Below, piece after piece: positions 41,057-49,402 of a stretch of DNA of 64,000 nt. Made by a program: the position numbers and the translations under genes. Every line of letters starts with the position of its first letter. Within the stretch, counting starts at the first letter, position 1. This DNA is from Phycisphaerae bacterium. Its GTDB lineage: Bacteria > Planctomycetota > Phycisphaerae > JAJVII01. Location of the stretch: NCBI GenBank assembly GCA_022072085.1, contig JAJVII010000022.1, positions 124,001 to 188,000 of the forward strand. Reading direction: 5' to 3'. The notes beneath the pieces were generated by a model, which did no database searches, was not told where the DNA came from, and saw nothing but the letters and a program-made list of their open reading frames with translations.

Positions 41057-42217
41057 CTATCGCCCGCCCTGCCGACCGTCAATCCCTCGCCCGGTCGCGT
41101 TGACCAGGCAGCGCAGCGAACCGCCCAGCCGCCAGACCGCGGAGCAGTCGATCGCCGTCACCCGCGCCCCCGCCGACTCGAACGCCGCGGCCGCCGCACG
41201 GTCCATCCGCGCGACGCCGAACGTCGGCATGCAGTAGAGCGCCGCCCCGCCGCGGGTCTGCGCGAGGCCATTGTTGTAGCTCATCCACGCCCGCGGGGCG
41301 GCTGAGGGCATCAGCGGCACGCGCGTCACGCGATAGCCCAGGCCCGCGAGGCGGTCGGCCAGGCGGTCGAGCTGGTCGGCCAGCCGGTCGCGGTCGGCTG
41401 CCGGCATCCGTCCGCCGGCGTCGGCCAGAACGGCCGCGTCGCACAGCGGCTCAGCCGCCCGCACGTCGCCGACGACCGCCCGCGACCCCAGCAGCGTCAG
41501 GAACATGCCGATGTGATGCAGCGGGGCATCGGCAGGGTCGTCGGTCAGCCAGACGGCCGGTCGGCCCATCTGCGATTCGATGTGTCGGCGCAGCGCCTCG
41601 GGCGTGGCGAATCGGTCGGCGTTCTTCTCGATCAGCGCCGGGTGGGCGAAGACGCGGTCCTCGGCCACAAGGAAGTCGCCGCCGTCAAAGAGCATCCCCG
41701 CGTCGCGGCAGCCGAACAGGTCGCCGCACTGCCGGGCCAGATGCCAGGGGATCTCGCCGTCGTTGGTCCGCAGGTCCAGCGTCGACCGCTCGCGCGACGG
41801 GGCGAGCAGCGTCGCCCGGCCGCCGGGCGCCGCGAGCGTGACGAAACGGTCCTTGGACCATGTGGAGATCGGCTTGCCGACCAGGACGGTTCGGCTGCGC
41901 GTCGCCGGCCAGGCGTCGCCCATGCGGCGGCGGAGGTCGGCCAGTTCGTCGTCGCCGGCGCAGACCCAGACGACCTGCACCTCGTCGCCCAGCGCCGCCA
42001 GCAGCCGGGCGTAGATCGGCGCGACCGCGTCGCCGGCCTGGGGGTGATACTGGAGCACGATCCGTGAGGCGAGGCCGGCGTCCTCGGGCAGGGCGGGGGC
42101 ATGGTCGGCCGAGGCGGGGTCAGCTGGCGGTGCGGCCCCCCGGTTCAGCACGCTCACCGCGATCGCCCCTGCCAGCACGCCGGCCGTCAGGCCGATGACC
42201 AGCGCCCGCAGGCTCAT
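41057..42217 (-). CDS. Peptidyl-arginine/agmatine-deiminase-like protein with N-terminal anchor
   Basis: 386 residues. A single N-terminal hydrophobic helix (about 7-24) anchors or exports it. The rest is a beta/alpha-propeller of the PAD superfamily: FDGGDFLV around residue 178, LHHIGMFLTLLG around 232 and probable nucleophile C370 in GGSLRCLVN near the end. In agmatine deiminases the last motif is usually GGGxHC; here His is replaced by Arg, so activity or substrate may differ. It should hydrolyse a guanidino group. It overlaps the upstream gene by 4 bases (ATGA), so the two are coupled. Confidence 0.72.
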   Translation of the reverse strand: MSLRALVIGLTAGVLAGAIAVSVLNRGAAPPADPASADHAPALPEDAGLASRIVLQYHPQAGDAVAPIYARLLAALGDEVQVVWVCAGDDELADLRRRMGDAWPATRSRTVLVGKPISTWSKDRFVTLAAPGGRATLLAPSRERSTLDLRTNDGEIPWHLARQCGDLFGCRDAGMLFDGGDFLVAEDRVFAHPALIEKNADRFATPEALRRHIESQMGRPAVWLTDDPADAPLHHIGMFLTLLGSRAVVGDVRAAEPLCDAAVLADAGGRMPAADRDRLADQLDRLADRLAGLGYRVTRVPLMPSAAPRAWMSYNNGLAQTRGGAALYCMPTFGVARMDRAAAAAFESAGARVTAIDCSAVWRLGGSLRCLVNATGRGIDGRQGGR

Positions 42218-42831
42218 GGCTGCTCCGGCTGGGTGGTCGGGAGGGCGGCTATTCGCCTCATCGGCCCGGGCTGCGCCGGGCCGTTCAGTGTCGAACCCAG
42301 AACGATGCTGTAGCTGGCCGTCGGGGCAATGGCTCTGACGCCCTGCGGAACTGGTCCATTGGGCCGCCCGTTGTTCGCTGCTGCCGCGATGTCATCGGGT
42401 TGAGTCGTCGGCGCCGCAGAAGCCCAGTCGGCAGCCAGTTCGACGTCCGCTTCGGCCCGTCCGTCCGGGCCGATCATCATGCTGGTCTGCGCCGCGGTCA
42501 GAGGCAGCGGCAATTGGATGACTCGCGCCATCCTGTCGGGCGGCGAGGCGCTGAGCAGGGCCACCGACAGCGGCACGATCTGCCCGGCGTGGGCGGGATC
42601 GCCCTGTAGCAACAGCTTGATCTTGACCGGCTGGCCCGGCTGAGGATCGGCGGTCGCGACCACCTTCGCCCCCAGCGACGGGATGCTCAGCTCGGCCGGC
42701 GGCAGCGCGGGCACGGCGATGGTCGGCCGGGGGGCGTTGGCCAGACCGGCTGACGGCAGCGAGCCGACCACGATGATCCCGGCTGTCGCCGCGGCGACGA
42801 CCAGCACGCCCAACCATTCCTGGCGTCTCAT
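42214..42831 (-). CDS. Unrecognised membrane-anchored or secreted protein
   Basis: 205 residues. AAAGGGG lies 7 bases before ATG 42831. An N-terminal hydrophobic helix (about 7-24) is followed by a Pro-rich stretch and a beta-rich domain (VKIKLLLQGDPAHAGQIVPLSVALL; PDGRAEADVELAADW), perhaps immunoglobulin-like. There is a Gln/Pro/Thr-rich tail. No catalytic motif. Its stop overlaps the start of the deiminase-like gene, suggesting they act together at the membrane. Confidence 0.6.
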   Translation of the reverse strand: MRRQEWLGVLVVAAATAGIIVVGSLPSAGLANAPRPTIAVPALPPAELSIPSLGAKVVATADPQPGQPVKIKLLLQGDPAHAGQIVPLSVALLSASPPDRMARVIQLPLPLTAAQTSMMIGPDGRAEADVELAADWASAAPTTQPDDIAAAANNGRPNGPVPQGVRAIAPTASYSIVLGSTLNGPAQPGPMRRIAALPTTQPEQP

Positions 42832-42938
42832 GGCGATCCCCTTTCGGTGTGAGTGTCGATGCACCCCATTGGACGCGCGAGGGGCCCCGCAGGTTCCCGT
42901 GCCGGGCGGAGGGGGCGTTGGATTCCAGGCGATGGCGG

Positions 42939-42944
42939 TATAAT
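42939..42944 (+). promoter_or_regulatory. -10 box giving a leaderless URO-D-like mRNA
   Basis: TATAAT ends 7 bases before ATG 42952, so transcription would begin at or next to the start codon. The -35 region is weak (GTTGGA at 16 bases). Confidence 0.5.
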
Positions 42945-42951
42945 CCCGCGC

Positions 42952-44217
42952 ATGGACGCACTTGCTGAAATCACCGCGGACGAACGGGCCCGCCTGCGCG
43001 AACTGGCCCGGCGGCAGGCCGACTATGCGGCGCTGCCGGTCATGGAGCAGCGGCGACGGATGTGGTACGACCTGAACGACGCCCGGCCGGGCGCCCGCCC
43101 GCCGGTGATCGTCGAGACCTGGACCTTTGACCGCGACTTCCTGCCCGAGTCGCTCTCCCGCTGCCGGTCCAGGGCCGGGCGGGCGATCGAGCGGACGCTG
43201 CTGCGCAACATCCGCAACCACGAGTTGATCGACGACGACAAGGTGATGCCCGCGACGTTCGAGGTCGGCTGGGCGGTGACGGTGGACGAGTTCGGCGTGA
43301 AGATCGAACGCGAGACGGTGAAGGACTCGCAGGGCTACGACACGGGATACAAATTCCTCCACCCGATCAAGGATCTGCGGCGCGACCTGGCGATGCTCAA
43401 GCCGGCGGTCTGCACCGTGGACCGCGAGGCGACGGCCGCGCGGCGGGCGTTCATGGAGGAGTTGTTCGACGGCATCCTGCCCGTCCGCCAGGTCAGCGGC
43501 GTGCCGGGGGCGTGCCGGTTCCTTACGCAGCGCGTCGTCGAGCTGATGGGCATGGAGTCGTACTTCATGGCGATGTACGACTGCCCCGACGAAATGCACG
43601 CCCTGATGGCCTACCTGCGCGACAACGCGCTGCGGATCATGAACTGGGCGCAGGCCGAGGGGCTGCTCTGTCTGAACAACGAAAACGAGGCCAGCTTCGG
43701 CTCCAGCTACAACTTCACCACGCAACTGCCGTCGCCCGGCTACGACGGGCGGGCGCGGTGGGCGGACATCTTCGGATCGGCCAACAGCCAGGAAACCGTG
43801 GGCGTCTCGACGGCGATGTTCCACGAGTTCTGCTACCCCTACTACCGCAACGTATGCGAGCCGCTGGGCCTGCTCTATTACGGGTGCTGCGAGCCGGCCC
43901 ACCCGTTCTGGGACGACATCCGCCGCCTGCCGCACCTGAAGAAGGTGTCCATCTCGCGCTGGTGCGATCAGCGGTTCATGGGCGAGGCGCTGCGCGGCAG
44001 CGAGGTCGTCTTCTCCCGAAAGCCCGACCCCAAGTTTTTCGCCGTCGACGTGGCGCTGGACGAGGAGGCCTGGTCGGCCCATGTCCGCGAGACGCTGGAG
44101 GCGACGCGCGACGTGTTCGTCGAGTTCATCGTCCGCGACGTCTACACGGTCCACGGCGACCTGTCCAAACCGCGGCGAGCGGTCGAGCTGGCGAGGCGGG
44201 AAATCGACCGCGCGTAG
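42952..44217 (+). CDS. Uroporphyrinogen-decarboxylase-like (URO-D/MtaA) family protein
   Basis: 421 residues from ATG 42952; the frame upstream has no start support. The C-terminal two thirds follow the TIM-barrel of the URO-D family as found in methyltransferases and many planctomycete paralogues: VVELMGMESYFMAMYDCPDEMHALMAYL, then FHEFCYPYYRNVCEPLGLLYYGCCEP. It lacks the N-terminal RxPxWxMRQAGR signature of real HemE, so haem synthesis is unlikely. A Cys-rich GCCEP could bind zinc, as in MtaA/CmuA. It follows a -10 box with no leader, and its neighbours are unrelated. Confidence 0.68.
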   Translation: MDALAEITADERARLRELARRQADYAALPVMEQRRRMWYDLNDARPGARPPVIVETWTFDRDFLPESLSRCRSRAGRAIERTLLRNIRNHELIDDDKVMPATFEVGWAVTVDEFGVKIERETVKDSQGYDTGYKFLHPIKDLRRDLAMLKPAVCTVDREATAARRAFMEELFDGILPVRQVSGVPGACRFLTQRVVELMGMESYFMAMYDCPDEMHALMAYLRDNALRIMNWAQAEGLLCLNNENEASFGSSYNFTTQLPSPGYDGRARWADIFGSANSQETVGVSTAMFHEFCYPYYRNVCEPLGLLYYGCCEPAHPFWDDIRRLPHLKKVSISRWCDQRFMGEALRGSEVVFSRKPDPKFFAVDVALDEEAWSAHVRETLEATRDVFVEFIVRDVYTVHGDLSKPRRAVELARREIDRA

Positions 44218-44583
44218 TCGGCCCAGATTCACGCGCTGGCCGTTTGCTCCAGGACGCGGCCTGTTGCGATTGGCCGGACGCGGATTTCCGGTCGACCCCG
44301 GAGTCGAGGCGACTCGGCCGATTGCGTGTACGGGCGTTGGCCGGGCTCGGCCGAGGTCCGGGCGGCGGAGGGACGCTGGGACCGGCTGGCAGATACAGGC
44401 AAATACAGGCAAATGCAGGCCGACGCAGGCCCTGGGGGGCGCCCGGGGATGGGGGCGGATTTCCGTATCCGCGCCGGCAGAGCCGGGTTATTCTTATGAT
44501 GAGGAGTGGTCGAACAGGCCGAGTGGCCCGGCCGCTCCTTCCCGTGTACCCGCGCCGCCGAGGGAGGCGGCTGGAGAACTCAG
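44218..44583. other. Gap with a 10-bp tandem repeat and a promoter
   Basis: No gene. Four tandem 10-base units of (A/C)(A/G)A(T/C)(A/G)CAGGC type occupy 44391-44430, a period of one helical turn. TATGAT at 44495-44500 is the likely -10 box for the gene at 44584, leaving a leader of about 75 bases. Confidence 0.45.
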
Positions 44584-45900
44584 ATGAAACGTAGCGAGCG
44601 GATTTGGCTGGCGTGCCTGGCGGCGATCGTGGGGGCGTTCGTGTCGACGCCGATCCTGCTGGCTGACGGCGACGAGGCGGCGGCCGCGCTGACCAAACAG
44701 AAGGAAGCGCAGCAGGCGTTCGCGACGGCGATGGACGAGTCGGGCAAGGTCCAGACCGGCGCCGAGGGGCTGGCGATCTGGGAGAAGTTCCTCGGCGACT
44801 ACGGCACGACCTCCCTGGCCCAGGCCGCCGTGGCGCAGAAGGACATCTGGAAGGCCCGAGCCGACGCCAACCTGGCCCGCTTCGGACCCGGCTGGATGGT
44901 GCAGTCGGAGGTGGCCAAGCGGACGGCCGAGGCCGACCGGCTCAAGGGCGACGCGGCGTCGGCGGCCGACCCCGAAGCGGCGGCCAAGCTGCTGGACGAG
45001 GCGGGCAAGGCCCACCCCTATCGCGCGGACATCCCGTTCGAGAAGTTCAAGGTGTGGCTGAAGGCGCAGAAGGAACCGCAGGCGATGGCCGCGCTGGCTG
45101 AGGTCATCAAGGCCGACCCGGACAACGCCGCCGCGCGCAACAACATCGGGGTGCTGTCGGCCAAGGACAAGCAGTGGTCGCCGGCCATCGCGAACCTGAT
45201 GAAGGCGTCGGTCGCCGACCAGGACGTCATCTTCGACAACCTTGACCAGGCGTTGGCGATGGCCGAGGCCGACAGGTACACCGGCACGACGTCGGCTGTC
45301 GGGCAGCTCAGGGCCCTGGTCGGGCAGTTGCAGCGCGCCGGCAAGCACCAGGGCCAACAGCGCTGGGGCAACAGTTGGGTCAGCCAGGCCGATTACGACT
45401 CCTACATGAAGGACAACCAGGATGTCGATCGCAAGCAGGGCGTGGTGAAATCGCACATGCGGATTCTCGAGAAGAAGTACCGCGAGGCCCAGAACCGCCG
45501 CGAACAGGCCCAGCGCAAAGTAGACATGTACAAGAACCTGAGCAGCAGTGGCAGTTCGCCCGCCCGCCAGCAGGCCGAGAAGGATCTCAAGGCCGTGGAC
45601 AGCGACATCAAGGCCCTTCAGGGCGAAGCCGAGAAACTCAAGGCCGAGCAGCAGAACAACGAGTCGTCGCGCCGCACACCCCCGCACGCCGGCCAACTCG
45701 TCCTGCTCGACGTGGACGGCTCGACGACGCTGAGCACGGTCGAGGTCTCGGACGGCGAAAGCAAGGAAGGCGGCGGAATCTTCGGCAACGACGACAAGCC
45801 CAAGGAAGAGCCCAGGAAGAAGCCCGCCGGCAAGACCACGAACAAGAACGGCCAGGGCAAGGAAAAGCCGAAGGAAGGCGGCGGCGATCTGTTCAACTGA
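44584..45900 (+). CDS. Secreted coiled-coil/TPR-like protein of unknown function
   Basis: 438 residues. A signal peptide (MKRSERIWLACLAAIVGAFVS...) ends near residue 27. The first half is Ala/Lys/Glu-rich helices reminiscent of TPR repeats (ALAEVIKADPDNAAARNNIGVLSAKDKQWSPAIANLMKASV), the middle (about 270-360) a coiled coil (KYREAQNRREQAQRKVDMY; AEKDLKAVDSDIKALQGEAEKLKAEQ), and the tail Lys/Gly/Pro-rich. No catalytic residues are evident. A hairpin at 45936-45964 follows. It may be a periplasmic scaffold. Confidence 0.65.
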   Translation: MKRSERIWLACLAAIVGAFVSTPILLADGDEAAAALTKQKEAQQAFATAMDESGKVQTGAEGLAIWEKFLGDYGTTSLAQAAVAQKDIWKARADANLARFGPGWMVQSEVAKRTAEADRLKGDAASAADPEAAAKLLDEAGKAHPYRADIPFEKFKVWLKAQKEPQAMAALAEVIKADPDNAAARNNIGVLSAKDKQWSPAIANLMKASVADQDVIFDNLDQALAMAEADRYTGTTSAVGQLRALVGQLQRAGKHQGQQRWGNSWVSQADYDSYMKDNQDVDRKQGVVKSHMRILEKKYREAQNRREQAQRKVDMYKNLSSSGSSPARQQAEKDLKAVDSDIKALQGEAEKLKAEQQNNESSRRTPPHAGQLVLLDVDGSTTLSTVEVSDGESKEGGGIFGNDDKPKEEPRKKPAGKTTNKNGQGKEKPKEGGGDLFN

Positions 45901-45935
45901 GTTCGGCCGCCGACCGGAATGCCCGATCCGCGTCA

Positions 45936-45964
45936 GGCCGCGGGGTGACGATCACTCCGCGGCC
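45936..45964 (+). terminator. Hairpin between the coiled-coil gene and hemA
   Basis: GGCCGCGG pairs with CCGCGGCC around a 13-base loop, followed by TTCTCC. It reaches into the 3' end of hemA on the other strand, so it may stop transcription from both sides. Confidence 0.55.
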
Positions 45965-47289
45965 TTCTCCTGCGCGTCTTCCCCCTCGACGCGCTCGGCG
46001 CCCGGACTTCCCTCTACGTTCAGGCCGAAAAGCTGAATCAGCGACTGGGCGTACATGTCCGCCGGTCCGGCGTCGGGCTCGCGGCTGGCGGCGCTCAGCT
46101 TCTGGATCGGTTCGTGCAGCACCTTGTTGATCAGTCTGTGAGCGAACTGCTCGATCAGTTCGCGGTCGCGCGGCGAGGCCTCGGTGAGCTTGGGCAGAAG
46201 CCAGCCGACCTCGTCGGCGCCCAGCCCGGCCAGCCGCTCGCGCAACGCGGCGATCGTCGGTCCGACCGCGCGGCTGCGGAACCAGTTCATGAACTGGTCG
46301 GTCTGCTGAGTGACGATCCGCTCGGCCTGCTCGATCTGGGCGGCCCGCTCGTTGAGGTTGTCAGCCACCGCACGCTGAAGGTCGTCGATGTTGTAGAGGT
46401 AGACCTGGCTCATCCCGCCGACCGCCTCCTGCACGTCGCGCGGCACGGCGATGTCGATCAGGAAGATCGGCCGGTACCGCCGCGCCTTGCAGACAGCGGC
46501 CATCATCTCGTGGTCGATAATCGGCTCGGTCGAACCGGTCGAGGTGATGACGATGTCCGCCGCCGCCAGCGCCTCGGTCAGGCGGCCGAACGGCATCGCC
46601 CGTCCGGCGTATAGCGACGCCAGCCGCTCGGCCCGCTCGGGGCTGCGGTTGGTGACCAGCACCTCAGCCGGTTTGAGTTCAGCGACGCGGGCCAGCGTCT
46701 GCTCGCCCATCTTGCCCGCCCCGACCAGCAGCACACGCTTGTCGCTGAAGCGGTCGAATATCTGCCGGGCGAAGTGCACCGCGATCGACGCGACCGACAC
46801 GTGCCCGCTCGCCAGCGTCGTCTCGCTGTAGACCCGCTTGCCCGTGCCCAGGGCGTCCTGGCAGAGCCGGGCGAGCACCGGGCCGGCCGTCTTGCGCTCC
46901 TGGGCCAGGCGGAACGCGTTGCGCACCTGGCCGAGAATCTGCGTCTCCCCCAGCACCAGCGAGTCCAGCGAGCAGGCGACGCGGAGCAGGTGATCGACGG
47001 CCGTGCGGTTCTGGTGCACGTACATCAACGGCGTCAGGTCGGCCAGCGGCACGCCGTGGAACCGGGCCAGGAAGTCGATGACCTCCTCGCTGCGCGGGTG
47101 TCCGTGGACCGGCCGAGCCAGGTAGAGTTCCACGCGGTTGCAGGTGCTCAGCAGGACGGCCTCGCTGTCGGGGTAGTGAACGCGGAGCTGCTCCAGGGCG
47201 GCGGCGGCCTTGGCGTCGTCGAAGGCCACCCGCTCGCGGATGGCCAGCGGCGCCGTCTTATGATTGCAGCCCAGCAGCAGGATACGCAT
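45952..47289 (-). CDS. hemA: Glutamyl-tRNA reductase
   Basis: 445 residues. The catalytic C50 sits in LLSTCNRVELY as in all HemA enzymes; GETQILGQVRNAF and the NADPH-binding loop VLLVGAGKMGEQ (about 184-195) follow. The C-terminal dimerisation helix region is present. It reduces glutamyl-tRNA(Glu) to glutamate-1-semialdehyde, the first step of the C5 haem pathway. The gene is 3 bases downstream of the ccsA/hemX-like membrane gene, a common pair in bacteria where the membrane protein affects HemA level or cytochrome assembly. Confidence 0.96.
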   Translation of the reverse strand: MRILLLGCNHKTAPLAIRERVAFDDAKAAAALEQLRVHYPDSEAVLLSTCNRVELYLARPVHGHPRSEEVIDFLARFHGVPLADLTPLMYVHQNRTAVDHLLRVACSLDSLVLGETQILGQVRNAFRLAQERKTAGPVLARLCQDALGTGKRVYSETTLASGHVSVASIAVHFARQIFDRFSDKRVLLVGAGKMGEQTLARVAELKPAEVLVTNRSPERAERLASLYAGRAMPFGRLTEALAAADIVITSTGSTEPIIDHEMMAAVCKARRYRPIFLIDIAVPRDVQEAVGGMSQVYLYNIDDLQRAVADNLNERAAQIEQAERIVTQQTDQFMNWFRSRAVGPTIAALRERLAGLGADEVGWLLPKLTEASPRDRELIEQFAHRLINKVLHEPIQKLSAASREPDAGPADMYAQSLIQLFGLNVEGSPGAERVEGEDAQEKAAE

Positions 47290-47292
47290 GGA

Positions 47293-48198
47293 TCATCTAC
47301 CCATCGGGAGCAGTTGTGCGATGATGTAGGCCAGCACGATCAGCCCGAACCCGGCGATCGCAAACCAGGCCGCCCGTCGCCCGCGGAACCGCGGGATCAT
47401 CCGCACGTTGAGCACCAGGGCGTACAGCGCCCAGGCCGCCGTCCCCACCCACACCTTGGGCGAGACCAGCAACTCGGCGAACGTGAATCGCATCTTGTTG
47501 ACGCCCAGGAACGCCCCGGACACCACCGCCAGCGTCAGCAGCCAGAAACCCCACAGCACCCCGTGGTGCATGCTCGTCTCCAGCCGCTCGAGGCTGGGCA
47601 GGGCGTCGGCCAGCCGGCTCGGACGCTTGCGTCGCAGGGCGCTGTCCACCAGCAGGTACATCGCCCCGGCCACCGCGGCGTAGACCAGCATCAGCGAGCC
47701 GATCACCAGGCTGGCCAGGTGGATCGGCAGCCACATGCCCTGTCCGATCTGGCTGTAGACGCGGAACGGCACGATGTGCAGGTTGATCAGGATCGCGTAG
47801 CCCGTCGCCGCGATCATCAGCGGCAGCAGGATCAGGTCCACCGCGCTGCGGGCCCGCGGGGCGCCGCTGCGCCGCCGGCGCAGCACGGTGAGCATGTAGA
47901 ACAGCAGCCCGCCGGTCATCGCCGCGAACAGCACCGCCGAGTCGTAGTTGTTCTGGATCGGGCAGACCGGTTCGCCGGCCGTCAGGATGTCGCGGTAGTA
48001 GATCAGCCCCAGCGTCGCCAGCAGCCCCAGGCCGGTGAGCAGTCGGCTGGTCCAGCGCATTCGCGCTCGGACCGGATCCACCTGTCCGTCCGCCGACACC
48101 GCCCCCAGCCCGCGGATGCGCAGCGCGACGGCCGCCGCGAGCATCAGCAGCACCGCCACCAGCCAGGCCAGTTCGCCCGTCGTCGGTTGCAGATTCAT
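47293..48198 (-). CDS. CcsA/HemX-type membrane protein
   Basis: 301 residues with about eight hydrophobic helices. It contains conserved HLASLVIGSL and MHHGVLWGFWLLTLAVVSGAFLG segments of the cytochrome c assembly (CcsA/CcmF/HemX) family. Position directly before hemA argues for HemX, a regulator of glutamyl-tRNA reductase, but a cytochrome c maturation role is equally possible since the tryptophan-rich WWD-like segment is not clear. Its start is ATG 48198. Same operon as hemA. Confidence 0.82.
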   Translation of the reverse strand: MNLQPTTGELAWLVAVLLMLAAAVALRIRGLGAVSADGQVDPVRARMRWTSRLLTGLGLLATLGLIYYRDILTAGEPVCPIQNNYDSAVLFAAMTGGLLFYMLTVLRRRRSGAPRARSAVDLILLPLMIAATGYAILINLHIVPFRVYSQIGQGMWLPIHLASLVIGSLMLVYAAVAGAMYLLVDSALRRKRPSRLADALPSLERLETSMHHGVLWGFWLLTLAVVSGAFLGVNKMRFTFAELLVSPKVWVGTAAWALYALVLNVRMIPRFRGRRAAWFAIAGFGLIVLAYIIAQLLPMGR

Positions 48199-48296
48199 GT
48201 CGTCCAGGCCTTTCGCAACACCCCTTGCGCTTGGCCTCTATCTTAGTGACGGCTCAACCCAGGGTCCAGCGCTCCGCGTTCTTCTCCATCGACCAA

Positions 48297-49208
48297 TCAG
48301 CGGGCCTCCTTCACCCAGCAGGCCAGCAGGCAGGGGGAACCTTTGCGGTCGATGGGGCGGATCATCCGTGCGGCCAGCGGCAGGCCGGCGGCCGCGCGGG
48401 TCAGGCCCTCTTCCTGCCAGTCCGCCGCCAGCATGGCCAGTCGGCCGGCGGGCTTCAGCACGCGGCACAACTCGGCCATCGCTTCAGCCGGGACGTTGTC
48501 AGCCGACGCGTCGTAAGGCGGCTCGGTCGCGACGGCGTCGAACGACGCGTCGTCCAGCGGCAGCCGCCGGGCGTCGGCGACGCGGTGCTCGGCGCCCAGG
48601 CCCGCCAGCCCGGCGGCAAGTTGCGGGTCGATGTCGGTCGAGGCCACCGTCAGGCCCGCGCGGACCGCGGCCCGCACGACCCCGCCCGCGCCGGCGAAGG
48701 GGTCGAGCAGTCGCCCGCACCCCGCCGGCGGGGCCGCGAGGTTCACCAGCAGCCGTGCGTCGCAGACCGGCAGGGCCCGGCGGGTTCGCGCCCCGCCGCT
48801 GCCGCGATAGCCGCGAACCGCGCGGACCACGCCGTCCGCACCGGCCAGCAGGAACTCGGCCTGGTCCGGCGACGCCTCGCGGTAGGCCTGGGCGTCTTCC
48901 ACGTAGAGTGGGCTGACGGCGAACGGCCGGCCGCGCCAGCGGACGACCTCGCGGCTGCCCGCGCCGCCCGCGTCGTCCGGCGTGAGCAGATCGACGGCGT
49001 CCGTGTAGCCCAGCCGCGGCAGCCGCCGCTCGGCGACGGCCAGCGATTCCTCCGGCGTGTCGATCCAGAACAGGCCGCCGCGGTCGGACATCGGCCCGCC
49101 CCCCAAAGCGACGGCCCCCAGGTCCGCGAGCAGCGCGAGGACCTCGGCTGCCGCGACCTCGCGGGCCTTTCGGCGGGCCGTGCGAATGTGGCAGACGAGG
49201 ATGCTCAA
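48297..49208 (-). CDS. Trm11-like SAM-dependent RNA methyltransferase
   Basis: 303 residues from a likely TTG start at 49208; the frame continues upstream into repeat sequence, which makes an earlier start doubtful. Residues about 40-150 have a THUMP-like or unassigned N-domain; the C-terminal domain is a Rossmann-type methyltransferase with LLDPFAGAGGVVRAAV (about 165-180) and the TEPPYD motif (about 228-233), characteristic of tRNA guanosine-N2 methyltransferases of the Trm11/TrmG10 group. It should methylate a tRNA guanosine. No operon partner is evident. Confidence 0.75.
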   Translation of the reverse strand: MSILVCHIRTARRKAREVAAAEVLALLADLGAVALGGGPMSDRGGLFWIDTPEESLAVAERRLPRLGYTDAVDLLTPDDAGGAGSREVVRWRGRPFAVSPLYVEDAQAYREASPDQAEFLLAGADGVVRAVRGYRGSGGARTRRALPVCDARLLVNLAAPPAGCGRLLDPFAGAGGVVRAAVRAGLTVASTDIDPQLAAGLAGLGAEHRVADARRLPLDDASFDAVATEPPYDASADNVPAEAMAELCRVLKPAGRLAMLAADWQEEGLTRAAAGLPLAARMIRPIDRKGSPCLLACWVKEAR

Positions 49209-49234
49209 CTCGGTTCCCCGTTCAGTGCCACGCC

Positions 49235-49402
49235 CCCCTCTCCTTTCCAGGGAGAGGGGCAGGCTCTCTTCCACCCCTCTCCCTCTCAGGGAGAGGGGCA
49301 GGGGTGAGGGTTCCTCGGCTCAGTCGACGGCGTCTGCTCTGCTCGGAACCCTCACCCGGCCCCGACTTCGTCGGGGCCACCCTCTCCCTGGCAGGGAGAG
49401 GG
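49235..49402. repeat. Palindromic repeat cluster (CCCCTCTCC/GGAGAGGGG type)
   Basis: Three copies of a CCCCTCTCC-AGGGAGAGG palindrome (49235-49259, 49274-49298, 49381-49402), with GGTGAGGGTTCC (49303-49314) and its complement (49345-49356), and a perfect GGCCCCGAC/GTCGGGGCC hairpin (about 49358-49378) between them. It lies across the junction between the methyltransferase gene and the acyltransferase-ACP-ligase gene and encodes the C-terminus of the latter. Confidence 0.8.

Noticed and set aside
42952-44217. HemE (haem pathway) because of the URO-D fold
   Set aside because: The N-terminal Arg-rich signature of HemE is absent; hemA lies nearby but this is a different subfamily.
42832-44412. 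Continuation of the minus-strand frame upstream of 42831, opposite the URO-D-like gene
   Set aside because: No signal or domain; the ATG at 42831 with its ribosome-binding site marks the real start, and the URO-D gene occupies the other strand.
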